Source of the DNA: Piscicola geometra
Lineage: Eukaryota; Annelida; Clitellata; Hirudinida; Piscicolidae
DNA: 64,000 bases
Reading direction: 5' to 3'
Assembly (NCBI GenBank): GCA_943735955.1
Contig: OX030959.1
Coordinates: forward strand, 4,603,741-4,667,740
Both the position numbers and the translations under genes were made by a program. How positions within the stretch are numbered: the first letter of the stretch is position 1; each line of letters begins with the position of its first letter. Below are positions 25,601 to 47,000 of this stretch, piece by piece. The notes below the pieces were generated by a model that had not been told where the DNA came from, searched no databases, and worked only from the letters and a program-made list of their open reading frames with translations.

Positions 25601-25973
25601 CGGGAAGGTCGCCAGAGGTCGCGTCAGGGTGGAAGAAAAGTCAGCGCTCAATGCGAAAGCTTCATTCAGGATACTATCTGAGCACGATGACGATCATGAC
25701 GGTCATGGTGATGATAAATATGATGATAATGATGAGGATGATGGAGGTTGCAGCAACAAAGAGGCAGGCGTGAAGGAGGGAGTGTTCTTATGCTGGGACG
25801 ATGCACGCATGCATGCCTCTCCGAAGGCCTTCAATGTCTTTGTGGAGGTCTCTCCTGGGGAGTGGTTGTTTGCGGGGTGGACTCCTACCACGGCTTTCAG
25901 ACTGGACCAATGGTTGCATCTTCTCAGAGATGACCAGGAGTTGATCCTCAAGATAGAATCTCTATTCTTTTGA
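22668..25973 (+). CDS. ENGASE: Cytosolic endo-beta-N-acetylglucosaminidase, GH85
   Basis: Cleaves the chitobiose core of free and misfolded-protein N-glycans in the cytosol. Ten exons: 22668-22757, 22910-23138, 23227-23381, 23485-23633, 23762-23930, 24088-24191, 24270-24375, 24481-24740, 24905-25454 and 25545-25973; 2241 nt, 746 residues (human 743). Family motifs: LVCHDMKEGYLE, VDTFVYFSHH, VLGTFITEW, the catalytic N-I-E-N in WLLNIENEL (Asn promotes oxazoline formation, Glu is the general acid/base), LWYDSV, VYVGVDVFAR, LPLVTSFNVGHG and the C-terminal FAGWT. Introns 3 and 6 appear to use GC donors. Two in-frame expansions distinguish it: four D-D-D-V-T-V-C-S units and REEDGGG repeats. The phases close throughout. 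Confidence 0.94.
24579..24683 (+). repeat. 24-bp coding tandem repeat in ENGASE
   Basis: Four copies of GATGATGACGTAACAGTGTG+CAGT encoding D-D-D-V-T-V-C-S, one with V to A. It sits in exon 8 where the human protein has a short non-repeated loop. Confidence 0.9.
25033..25175 (+). repeat. 21-bp coding tandem repeat in ENGASE
   Basis: Repeats of GAGGTGGGAGAGAAGAGGAT (21-bp period) encoding REEDGGG/RKEDGGG, followed by degenerate K/G/E-rich sequence to about 25230. The exon stays in frame; a small cryptic intron is possible but not needed. Confidence 0.85.
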
Positions 25974-26352
25974 TGTTTGATGATTTCACGTTTAATTGAA
26001 TTATTAGTAATAATTATAAAAAATAATTGACTGTCATTGCTATTATTAACATGACTATATTATTTTAACGATGAGGGTTAATTGGATAACCATCAGTATG
26101 CCGTACGTTTAAAGAAATGTATTGACACAACCCATGTCTGAATGAAGGGGTGGATGAATGAGAAGACGTACACACAGCGTGCACACAACTATTGCATGTT
26201 GTACACTCGCCGGCGTCAATGCTACTTGCGTGTTGTCTGCTTGTTTTGGCATTGTTATGAGTGTTTTCAATGACACAACAAAAAGAGCTTAAAATACGAT
26301 GTAGAAGTACAAATTGAAATAAAAGTTAATTTTTTTAACTGATCCTGTGGTG
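25974..26352. other. Intergenic spacer, ENGASE to spastin
   Basis: 379 bp, AT-rich, containing the 3'UTR of ENGASE and the 5' region of spastin (same strand). No distinct element recognised. Confidence 0.5.
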
Positions 26353-32341
<5,989 letters not shown>

Positions 32342-33081
32342 TACAGAACGAAACTGAAACTCAGTTTGTCCTCAGCAATCCTGCTCAACTATAAATGACA
32401 CAATATCGTGCTCATCATTTTTGTATTTTTTTAATGATATTTTTATTTAAAAAGTTGAAATTTTTGTAATATTTGAAATGCTTCGGCGTTAAGGTCCATT
32501 TTTAATGACTTTCCTTTTCAGGATTTCCACATGTTTAGTTGCCTAATTAATTATCTAAAATGAAGGCTTGCACGTGTTGCTGTTTGTCCCTCTCTTGTGC
32601 CTATTTGCTACCTCTCGACCCCCTCCACTGATAAGCACCACCAGCACTGTAGATTACAACACCTCTTCATCTTCACTCACTACACTCAAGATGGACCTAC
32701 TACTGCTATAAAAGTCTTCAGTTGAGACCGCAGATAACTTAAATGTTGGTGTGTAGTATGTGAGTGTTTATTCTTTGAAAATTGATTTATTAATATATTA
32801 TTAATTAGATTAAAATGTAATTTTAATAGAAATTAAAAACCTACATTACAAGATAACTAACACAAAATCTGAGAGATTGCAATAAAATCTTGAAAGTATT
32901 CGTTGATAGTTGATCTCTTATGTTTCCAACGCACGCTATTACGTTCAATGGAGCTCAGGGTAGGTGGCTAACTACTAAATAATGAGCTGTGAATTAATGA
33001 TCTGTTCAATTATTTATGAACTGTAATTAAATTATCCATTCAATTCATTCATGAAGAGTGCATTGATGACCAATTTTATCG
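32342..33081. other. Intergenic region, spastin to bHLH gene
   Basis: 740 bp, AT-rich. It includes the spastin 3'UTR (AATAAA at 32881-32886 is a candidate distal signal) and sequence upstream of the bHLH start. No further gene seen. Confidence 0.5.
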
Positions 33082-33504
33082 ATGAAAACAGACGATGAAT
33101 TCGGATGCGAAGGAGATGAGAACTTCTTGGTTGATGAGGAGTGGGTCGAGGCGCAGTGGCCGAGAGACGAGAACAAGCACTCGAAGAGGAGTCTAAGGAG
33201 GAGGCAGGGAAGGGCGAACAGGAGGGAGCGAGCCAGAGTGAGGAGGTTGAACGAGGCTTTTGAGGCGCTCAAGCAGAAACTGCCGCTCAACATGCTGCCC
33301 TCCAGCCATCCTTCCAAGGTTAGGTCCCCCCACTGTCGTCATTAAAATCATCATCATCATCATCTTCACCATAATCATCATCATCACCATCATTGTCGTC
33401 TTCATCATCGCTTCATCATCTTCATTTTCGCAATCATCATCAAGGTGAGGACCCTCCAGCTGAGCGCCTGCTACATTGGCATGCTGTGCAGTCTGCTGGA
33501 AGGC
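33082..33504 (+). CDS. Class A-like bHLH transcription factor (3' end unresolved)
   Basis: Sequence-specific transcription factor, expected to dimerise with an E-protein and bind E-boxes. Exon 1 (33082-33318) has an acidic N-terminus, then a basic region RRQGRANRRERARVRRLNEA with the E-R-x-R core and helix 1 (FEALKQKLP). Exon 2 starts at 33445 with helix 2 (VRTLQLSACYIGMLCSLLEG). The intron in the loop, after S-K, matches the conserved position in Twist/HAND/neurogenin-type genes. I cannot assign the subfamily; helix 1 is Twist/HAND-like but the loop LNMLPSSHPS is unusual. The 3' end is unclear: the frame stays open to 34065 across a TTTGTTCTTG repeat, and a plausible last exon (NFQVFPPKAPRSPH, about 33825-34065) needs a weak donor near 33580. 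Confidence 0.7.
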
Positions 33505-33639
33505 GCTGATGATGTTTGCAAGAACACCACCATCCACAGTGCCTGCAAGAACACCACCCTCCACAGTGCCTGCTTGTCTTTGTCCTTGCTTATGCATGTT
33601 TTTAGTTTTGGTTGTTGGTATTTTTTTTCACTTGTGTTT

Positions 33640-33815
33640 GTTTGTTCTTGTGTTTGTTGGTTTGTTCTTGTGTTTGTTTGTTTGTTCTTGTGTTTGTTGG
33701 TTTGCTCTTGTGTTTGTTTTTTTGTTCTTTTGTTTGTTTGTTTGTTCTTGTGTTTGTATTTCTGCGTGTGTTTGTCCTTGTGTTTGTATTTCTGCGTGTG
33801 TTTGTGTTTGTGGAT
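33640..33815. repeat. TGTTTGTTTGTTCTTG tandem repeat
   Basis: Imperfect 16-28 bp units rich in TTTG and TTCTTG downstream of the bHLH helix-2 exon, probably intronic. Confidence 0.85.
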
Positions 33816-34081
33816 TTTTGGTAGGGATAAAAACTTTCAAGTGTTTCCGCCTAAGGCACCTAGAAGTCCTCACAGGTGGAACACCAATGCGACAACGATC
33901 CTCATTTTACCATTATATTTTACAATCACATTATTAACAGACTCAACGAAGCGAGCAAATGTCGTCAACTTCAAACTGAGTTGTCACTTCGACCACTCAC
34001 GCCAGTGCTGCAGCTCAAGAGAGGGTCAGTCGCCTGCAGTCGCTCCAAGCACGTCAATGATCTGAACATATAACAACCACT

Positions 34082-34200
34082 TCACATCATTAAACAATAC
34101 TACTACACAACAACCCCTTCACATCACAAAAAAACAATACTACCACACAACAACCACTTAACATCACAAAAAAACAATACTACCACACAACACCACTCCA
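34082..34200. repeat. Short tandem repeat CACACAACAACCACTTCACA
   Basis: Three imperfect ~50-bp units (CACAACAACC, CACTTCACATCA, AAACAATACTAC) between the bHLH gene and KAT7. Confidence 0.75.
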
Positions 34201-34295
34201 CCTCTACAGCCACACCAAGTGACAAAACAGCCAGAGGAATCTTGTGGTACCCAGAAGAAGTGCAAGGAAGTAGAAAAGAATCTCTTCCGCTCAGA

Positions 34296-34432
34296 CAGAC
34301 AACCACCGCAACAACTAGTGCAACAACCACCGCAACAACTACTGCAACCACCGCAACAACTACTGCAACCACCGCAACAACTACTGCAACCACCGCAACA
34401 ACTACTGCAACCACTGCAACCACCGCAACGTA
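34296..34432. repeat. CAACCACCGCAACAACTACTG minisatellite
   Basis: Tandem 21-bp units. One plus frame (34219-34587) reads P-P-Q-Q-L-L-Q repeats and stays open, but without recognisable flanking protein or splice support I treat it as repeat only. Confidence 0.85.
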
Positions 34433-34827
34433 GCAACCATCCATCACCAAAGACTCACGTGCCATCTTCCCTTATTTGTCCCTCTTCCGAACATCACAAA
34501 GGACTCCATGGCAAGCGGGTGCGTGTCAACTTGTGCGTTCCCCCTCCATGCCGTACAAACTCATCAGTTTGGGGCGTAGAATCTTAAATGACTCATTTTC
34601 ATTCTTTATTATTTTCATTATCACAAATTGTACAAAATATAAATCACATATTTAAGCTTTCGAATGTAAAGAAACTCACATTACTCACAAGTTATAATGA
34701 CAATAAATTACAATAATAATAATAATCACATAACAGTAATAGAATGCATGGCCAAAAGTAATAAATAATGACGATGATGACGATGGTGGTGGTGGTGGCA
34801 TGGAGGCGGCAATGGTGGTGGCAATGG

Positions 34828-38231
<3,404 letters not shown>

Positions 38232-38601
38232 ATTTAGCGTAAAAAACTTTAAAAAACTGAAGATATTAGCTAATAATTCAGAGGTTTTTATTCGAATTTA
38301 ACAAAGAATATACAGACATAATTGTTTAAAAGTTAATTAAATTTTAAATTCTAGTGAAATATATGTAAAATATAATATTTGTATCATCCATTGAAAAATT
38401 GTATCTATATTCATATTTTACATAAACTTTTAGTTTATTAGTTAAATCTATCATTAGACAAATTTGTTGTGTTTTCATCCTGAGTTTTAATTGCCAATTT
38501 TAAAGCTCAGACTATTTAAGGATAAGAAATCCATAATAAATTTAAATTTAATTCCCTCTTTAAAATTTTATTTGAACTGTAATGTTTATTTTTTGACAAA
38601 G
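38232..38601. promoter_or_regulatory. Shared 5' region of KAT7 and CLEC16A
   Basis: 370 bp of AT-rich DNA between divergent start codons (KAT7 minus, CLEC16A plus). No TATA or known site assigned; the geometry suggests a bidirectional promoter. Confidence 0.45.
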
Positions 38602-39708
38602 ATGTTTACTAGACAAAAAAACTGGCTCACTAATTTAGATGGAGGAAAATCAAAATCAAAAAGTGTACATTCGTTAGAAAATCTAAAGTGAGTTTTATTG
38701 TGTGTAAATGAATATATAAATTAAAAACTAACATACATTATTTATTGATTACACATCAACCAGATATTTGTATGGCATATTGCTGAAGAACCAGACAGTG
38801 ACTGAGCAGAACTGCAGTCTGCTGGTCGAGACACTGAGGTTTATTTCGGAAATTCTCATCTGGGGAGACCAGAATGACAGCACTGTGTTTGAGTCAGTCT
38901 TTCGTAAATGATTCAAGTTGTAGAGAATAAATTCAATACTTAAATTAGTCAATTTATTATTTGGTCGTTGAATAAATTTATTTCTTATAAATCTGGAACA
39001 TTACAAATCAAGTCTTCATAACATAACACAACTCTTAATTAATTTGCTTATTACGCCATGACAGTTTTTTCTTGGAGAAGAACATGCTGGTGTTCTTCTT
39101 GAAGTTCATCAAGCAGAAGTCGGGCCAGACGATGTGTGTGCAGTTGCTGCAGACGCTCAACATCCTCTTTGAGAACATCAGCGACGAGACGTCCGTTTGT
39201 GAGTGAACCACCTAATTACCTTCCAGATCTCGACTTTTTCAGTTATTTGCTTTTTTATTGCATATTTTTGGCACTTAAAGAATTATTTGTGACAAAATAA
39301 CAAAACGAAAGCAAGCCACAATGCATGCACTACAAGGTATTGATTACTCTTCATGTTAATTTCAATAATCATCGATCTTATCTGCCCAGCAAAGTTTACA
39401 TTTAAACACACTACAACACACTACTATACACTACTACACACTACAACACACTACAACACACTACTACACACTAATACACACTACAACACACTACTACACA
39501 CTCCTACACACTACAACACACTACAACACAAGATAACAAATTAAAACACATTATAACACATTAACATACCATCAATCAAGCATTCACAAACAATTGAATG
39601 ACAGTCATTTTTGCAAAATGTCTCATCTTCTGCTAGGCCCTTACAAAAGTTTCAAGAAAATCCCACTTTTTGTATTTAATAAGAGCAATAAAAATACTAT
39701 TCTCAATT

Positions 39709-39766
<58 letters not shown>

Positions 39767-39835
39767 CCAATCACTAATTATTTGTATAGCGCCCTTTGCG
39801 AAGCTATCACGTTTTGAATATTGAATAACTCATCA

Positions 39836-39885
<50 letters not shown>

Positions 39886-40160
39886 GATGCTGTTATTAAA
39901 CCCTCGACCAGACTACCTCCTCTCAAACAACCACGTCAACTCCATCATCATCCACAAGTTCGACTTCTCAGACGAGGAGGTGGGCTGCCATTGGTCCATA
40001 TACGTCATCATCATCACCATCATCACCATCATCATCACCACCACCACCACCACCACCACCACCACAGGTGATGGCCTACTACATCTCCTTCCTCAAGACC
40101 CTCTCCATCAAACTCAACAGACACACCGTGCACTTCTTTTACAACGAGGTCCGTCTATAC

Positions 40161-40193
<33 letters not shown>

Positions 40194-40639
40194 GATAATA
40201 ACAATAAAATAATAATAATAATACCAAATGATGCACCACCACCACACACCACACCAAACCACACACCACACCAAACCACACACGATCACCAAACCACACA
40301 CCACACCACACCAAACCACACACGACCACACCAAACCACCCACGACGACACCAGCACACGAACGACTTCGCGCTGTACACGGAGGCGATAAAGTTCTTCA
40401 AGCACTCTGAGGGCATGGTGCGCATCGCCGTTCGCACCATCACCCTCAACGTCTACCGAGGTGGTCGCTGTGGTCGCTGTGGTTGTATTAGTGTGGTTGA
40501 AATTGATATCATGGCATTGCCTATTTTGATATTGATGATAATTATGATTATTATTGTTATTATGACATTCTTTCACAGCTTCTTTGCTGCTCAGTAAGCC
40601 TGAAGACGATCAAGTCACCGGTGAGTCACTCACTAATTG

Positions 40640-40735
<96 letters not shown>

Positions 40736-43700
40736 ACAGCGACAGACACGAGGGACATTCTGGGGTACCTGGGCGAGAAGACAGGCTCCTCCTACTTCGT
40801 CCACCTGGTCTCCTTCATCGCCTCTCAAATCGCAGACCTCCACAAGTGCATCAGAGAAGACACTGAGTTGGTGGTGGTGGTTGTGGTGGTGGTAGTAGAT
40901 GTGGTGGTGGTGGTTGTTGTGGTGGTGGTGGTGGTTGTGGTAGTTGTGGTGGTGGTAGTTGTGGTTGTGGTGGTGGTAGTTGTGGTGGTGGTGGTAGATG
41001 TGGTAGTAGATGTGGTGGTGGTAGATGTGGTGGTGGTGGTGGTGGAGGCGGTGGTGGTAGTTGTGGTGGTGGTAGTTGTGGTGGTGGTAGTTGTGGTGGT
41101 GGTAGTTGTGGTGGTGGTAGTTGTGGTGGTGGTGGTGGTGGTGGTGGTAGTTGTGGTGGTGGTAGTTGTGGTGGTGGTAGTTGTGGTAGTGGTGGTTGTG
41201 GTGGTGGTGGTGGTGGTGGTAGTTGTGGTGGTGGTAGTTGTGGTGGTGGTAGATGTGGTGGTGGTAGTTGTGGTCGTGGTTGTTGTGGTGGTGGTGGTGG
41301 TGGTGGTGGTAGTTGTGGTGGTAGTTGATGTGGTGGTGGTAGTTGTGGTGGTGGTGGTGGTAGTTGATGTGGTGGTGGTAGTTGTGGTGGCGGTGGTGGT
41401 AGTTGTGGTGGTGGTAGTTGTGGTGGTGGTAGTTGTGGTGGTGGTAGTTGTGGTGGTGGTAGTTGTGGTAGTGGTGGTTGTGGTGGTGGTGGTGGTGGTG
41501 GTGGTAGTTGTGGTGGTGGTAGTTGTGGTGGTGGTAGTTGTGGTAGTGGTGGTTGTGGTGGTGGTGGTGGTGGTGGTAGTTGTGGTGGTGGTAGTTGTGG
41601 TGGTGGTAGATGTGGTGGTGGTAGTTGTGGTCGTGGTTGTTGTGGTGGTGGTGGTGGTGGTGGTGGTAGTTGTGGTGGTAGTTGATGTGGTGGTGGTAGT
41701 TGTGGTGGTGGTGGTGGTAGTTGATGTGGTGGTGGTAGTTGTGGTGGCGGTGGTGGTAGTTGTGGTGGTGGTGGTGGTAGTTGTGGTGGTGGTGGTTGTG
41801 GTAGTAGATGGGGTGGTGGTGGTAGTAGTTGTGGTGGTGGTGGTGGTTGTGGTGGTGGTGGTTGTGGTAGTAGATGTGGTGGTGGTGGTGGTAGTTGTGG
41901 TGGTGGTGGTTGTGGTAGTAGATGGGGTGGTGGTGGTAGTAGTTGTGGTGGTGGTGGTGGTTGTGGTGGTAGTTGATGTGGTGGAGGTGGTAGATGTGGT
42001 GGTGGTAGTTGATGTGGTGGTCGGGGTAGGGATTGTCTTCATCAGCATCACAACACCCGCCACTGCTACCACCACCACCACCACGACGACAGCCACCACA
42101 ACCGAGAGAAGATAGAGTACTTGATAGCTGAGCACCTCGACCACCTGCACTACCTCAACGACATCCTCACCCTCCACATCCACATCCTCAACAACGGTTT
42201 GTGTGTGTTGTGTGTACACTTTCTCCATCATCATCGTCATCATCACTATATTCATCATTGTCATCATCACTCCAGCCCTGGTGACTCACCTGTTCGAGCA
42301 GCTGTTCGACCCTCTCTACATCCGTCCCCTTCTCACCCCTTGCAAGGTGAACACCTCCCATCTGATCTCGCTGCTACAGTAGTGGGGCTCCCTCTTTTGC
42401 ATTGTTCAACTTATCGAGTACATGCATGTATGCTGAGGCTGCATGACCTTCACTTAACTCATCAATTCGGAAAGCGCCATATGAATTCTTTTGGTTGGCT
42501 GATTAATTAGATTAATTACCTTATTAAATTTGTGAAGGTGAAATTGATTTAGTTGAGCGCTGCACATCGTGCCCTAATGTTGTTTCCATGACTACGCAGA
42601 AGACAGGCTTCGGTGAGGAACAGGTGGTGTCCATCTTCCTACTCTCACAGGTCAGTATCACTATCGTTATCATCATACTCAACTTCATCACCCTCATCAC
42701 CATCATCAGCATCAACCTCATGATCATCACAACCATCAGGTGTACCTCACCCTCCACTACGACCCCATCATCAACAGACTCACACAAATCCTCTTTGGCG
42801 CCACTAACGCATCTTCACAGGTGAGTGCATTGCCGTCATGATGATGATCATATTAATCTTTTATTTTATTTTTATGATATTCTTTTGAATCATAATGTTT
42901 TTTACTATTCGCTAGGCGGGTACTGAGGACGCTGGAGTGCCGAGATGTGAGTGTTGTGGCTCTCTTCACTTCATCTTATTGCCCCTTCTTTCGCCCACAC
43001 TCCACCCTCCTTCCCCCCCTCCTCACCCCATCACCCACCCCCTACCCCTCACCCACCCACCACCCCTCACCCCTCCTACTCACCCCATCACCCACCCACT
43101 ACCCCTCACCCACCCCCTCCCCCTCACCCACCCCCTCTTTCTCACCCACCCCCTCTTTCTCACCCACCCCCTCCCCTTCACCCACCCCCTCCCCTTCACC
43201 CACCCCCTCCTCCTCACCCACGCCCTCCCCCTCATCCACCCCCTCCCCCTCAGTCGACCTTCCCTTCAAAGAGACGAACTCGACAGACGAAGAGAAGCTG
43301 CTTCTTTCGCAGAGGGGAGGAAGTGCCTGCTGCTGTCCTGTCTTCGCCAATCGGTTCGTTCGTTCGTTCGTGTGTGGCGTGTGCTGTGTGCTGTGTGCTG
43401 TGTGGTTATGTGGTTGATGAGGTTGTGTGATTGGTGTGGTTGGTAGGATGTGGCTAGTGTGGTGTGGATGTGTGGTTTGATGTTGTTTTGATGGTGGTTT
43501 GGGAGATAATCATTACCCATCTTATTTACAGCCATCTTCCCCACCCGCACCATCACCCCCCAAAACTTTCCACCCCCCCCACTAACATTTTCCCGCGAAA
43601 ACGCACGACAGCGCCTACCTCTCAGTGCTTCTCTCCTCGCTTGACTGCTCCACCGGAGACCACCTCACCCTCGTCGCCCTTTGCTTCTTCTACGCCCTCG

Positions 43701-43783
43701 AACTCAGTCAAGGTAGGTAGGTGTGTGTGTGCCTGTGTGTGTGTGTGTGTGTGCTTGTGTGTCTGTGTGTGTGTGTGCCTGTG

Positions 43784-43818
<35 letters not shown>

Positions 43819-43833
43819 GTTTGTGTGTGTGTC

Positions 43834-43880
<47 letters not shown>

Positions 43881-43910
43881 GTTTGTGTGTGTGTGTATGT
43901 GTGTGTTTGG

Positions 43911-43941
<31 letters not shown>

Positions 43942-44028
43942 TGTGTGTGTGTGTATGTGTGTGTGTGTGTGTGTGTGTGTCTGTGTGTGTGTTTGTGCTT
44001 GTGTGTGTGTGTTTGTGTGTGTGTGTGC

Positions 44029-44067
<39 letters not shown>

Positions 44068-47000
44068 TGTGTGTGTGTGTGTCTGTGTGTTTGTGTGTGT
44101 GTGCGTATGTGTGTTTGTTTGGGTATATGTGTGTTTTGTTGTTGAGATAATGACATTTTAAATGTCTTTATCATATTTGCACGACAGGCATACAGCATGT
44201 TCATGCGTTGACCACATCAGACCACCAATCAGCTCAGGTCTATTCATCCACCTCTTCATTCATCCACCTGTTCATTCATCCACCTGTTCATTCATCCACC
44301 TGTTTATTGATCCACCTGTTCATTCATCCACCTGTTCATTCATCCACCTGTTCATTCATCCACCTGTTCATTCATCCACCTCTTCATTCATCCACCTGTT
44401 CATTCATCCACCTGTTCATTCATCCACCTGTTCATTCATCCACCTGTTCATTCATCCACCTCTTCATTCATCCACCTCTTCATTCATCCACCTGTTCATT
44501 CATCCACCTGTTCATTCATCCACCTCTTCATTCATCCACCTGTTCATTCATCCACCTGTTCATTCATCCACCTGTTCATTCATCCACCTGTTCATTCATC
44601 CACTTCTTCATTCATCCATCTCTTCATTCATCCACCTGTTCATTCATCCACCTGTTCATTCATCCACCTGTTCATTCATCCACCTCTTCATTCATCCACC
44701 TGTTCATTCATCCACCTGTTCATTCATCCACCTGTTCATTCATCCACCTGTTCATTCATCCACCTCTTCATTCATCCACCTCTTCATTCATCCACCTCTT
44801 CATTCATCCACCTCTTCATTCATCCACCTGTTCATTCATCCACCTCTTCATTCATCCACCTGTTCATTCATCCACCTCTTCATTCATCCACCTGTTCATT
44901 CATCCACCTGTTTATTGATCCACCTGTTCATTCATCCACCTGTTCATTCATCCACCTGTTCATTCATCCACCTCTTCATTCATCCACCTCTTCATTCATC
45001 CACCTGTTCATTCATCCACCTGTTCATTCATCCACCTGTTCATTCATCCACCTGTTCATTCATCCACCTCTTCATTCATCCACCTGTTCATTCTTCCACC
45101 TGTTTATTCATCCATCCATCCTACTTGATTATTTCCATTATTACTTTCTGGGCAGATGTCAGCACCAGCATCATCATCAGGAGGGACAGGGCCTTCTTAC
45201 GACGACTACCTCCTCGATTCCCTCCTCAACATCCTCTCGCAAGCCTGCCAGCATGGTCGTCATCATCATCATCATCATCATTTTCATCATCATTTTCATC
45301 ATCATCATCATTCTCATTTTCATCATCCTCATTCTCATCATCCTCATCATCATTATCATAATCACAAGCAGACAGCAAAGTGAGGCTAGCGACTCTGGAG
45401 TTGGCGATATTGTTGCTGAAGAAGGTGATGGAGAGAAGGAAGGGTGGAGAGATGAACGAGAAGGAAGAGGTGGATGACAGAAGAGATGGTGGAGCTGTTA
45501 CAGAGGATGGTGGAGCTGTGCTTGGTGGTAAGAGTGGTACGATTGGAGGTGTGGATGCTGAGTCAGTGGGTGTGGCCAAGGTGGGTGGTGCTGATGATGA
45601 TTCTGCAAGTGAGGGAGGTGGAAAGGCAGGAGGTTTTGATGGTGGTGGAGGACATGAGGGTTCCCCGTGTGATCACTATCAAGGCCACCACAAGGATCAC
45701 AATCAATACCACCATGCCAACGATGATGACAACAGCACAAATAATTCAGATAAAAACACCGTAAACACTGAAAATGAAGATAACTTCAACAACAACACCA
45801 ACAATAACAACAACATCACCAACAATAACAACAACATCACCAACAAAGACAAGAACAACACTAACAAAGACGACACAGATACCACAGGAGTCACCAACAC
45901 ACCACAAGAAGACAAGCACCATGATGTTGAGAGGGTGTCTGTCAATGCTGACAATGTTGTGTGCAACAGAAAGAATGATGATGATGATGTTAGTGATGGA
46001 GGTGTTGATGATGGTGTTAAGGATGAGGGTGGTGTTGATGATGATGGCAGGGGTGGTAGTGTTGGTTCTATCACCACGGGACAGGATGGTAAGGAGGTGG
46101 GAGGTGAGGTGGGTAAGGAAGAAGAGAGTGGAGTGGTGAGTGGGGGAGTGGAAGAGAAGATGAGTGGAGGAGGAGTGAGTGGAGGAGGGATGGGAGGCTT
46201 GAGGGAGGGGGTGCAGAAGGTGGAGGTGTGTGTGGAGGGCACCATGACTGAGGCAACCCTCCTCCTCAGATACTACTTCAACGTCTGGCAGAAGGTTCGT
46301 ATGTTAGGCGCCAATACGGTTGCCTTTTAAATTTACAAGTTTTATCCCATTTTATTCGTAAATAACATATTTTTAAGATAATATTTTATTTAAATTAGTT
46401 TAGATTAATTATTTCTATTCATATTCAGGTAAATTTTGTATTTACGAGTTTTTATACATAAATAGTTGTTTGTTATCAACCTGCCGGTGAGTTAAATTGA
46501 TTAAATTTAACCATATATTGTGTCAATCAATGACCGGTGAGTTGATTAAAACCTATTTAATTATAACTTTTCTTTTTCCCATTATATTAATTTTTCTAAA
46601 AAATCTAAAATTCTTTCCCATAGTTTCACCTAACATAACACTGATATTTTAGTCTCCAAACTATTTTATTATTATTATTATTATTGTTCTATTCTATGCA
46701 AATTTATTCAAAAAAATTCTTTTTACAATTTAATAATAACAATAATGGGGAGCTTAGTGCAGAGGCCAGAGCGACCATCAACAGACTAGGATTGGCAAGG
46801 CACCGCCAGCATTGGCACTATCGTGGCAGACGAGGCGGAAAACTTGTAAAGGAACGCCAAAGCCGGCACGCTCTTAGAAGCCATGAGCCAGTTGTCCATG
46901 AGAAAGTTGATCGGCACAAATGTCAGAAGAGTGGGCCTTCAGTCGTGCTGGGCCTACTCAACACTAGGTCTCTCCACAATAAGGTTGATGATGTTCTGGA

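Noticed and set aside
34219..34587. Gln/Pro/Leu-repeat ORF as a last exon of the bHLH gene or a separate protein
   Set aside because: Open because of a 21-bp repeat; no acceptor in phase with the bHLH exons and no conserved flanks found.
40637..42270. Poly-Val (+) and poly-Thr (-) ORFs of ~490 codons
   Set aside because: Derived from CA and GGT repeats of CLEC16A introns 7 and 8; conserved exons flank them in different frames.
44162..45361. 399-codon H-P-P-V-H-S-S-T repeat ORF
   Set aside because: A 16-bp minisatellite within CLEC16A intron 15; the real exon (45163-45255) uses another frame.
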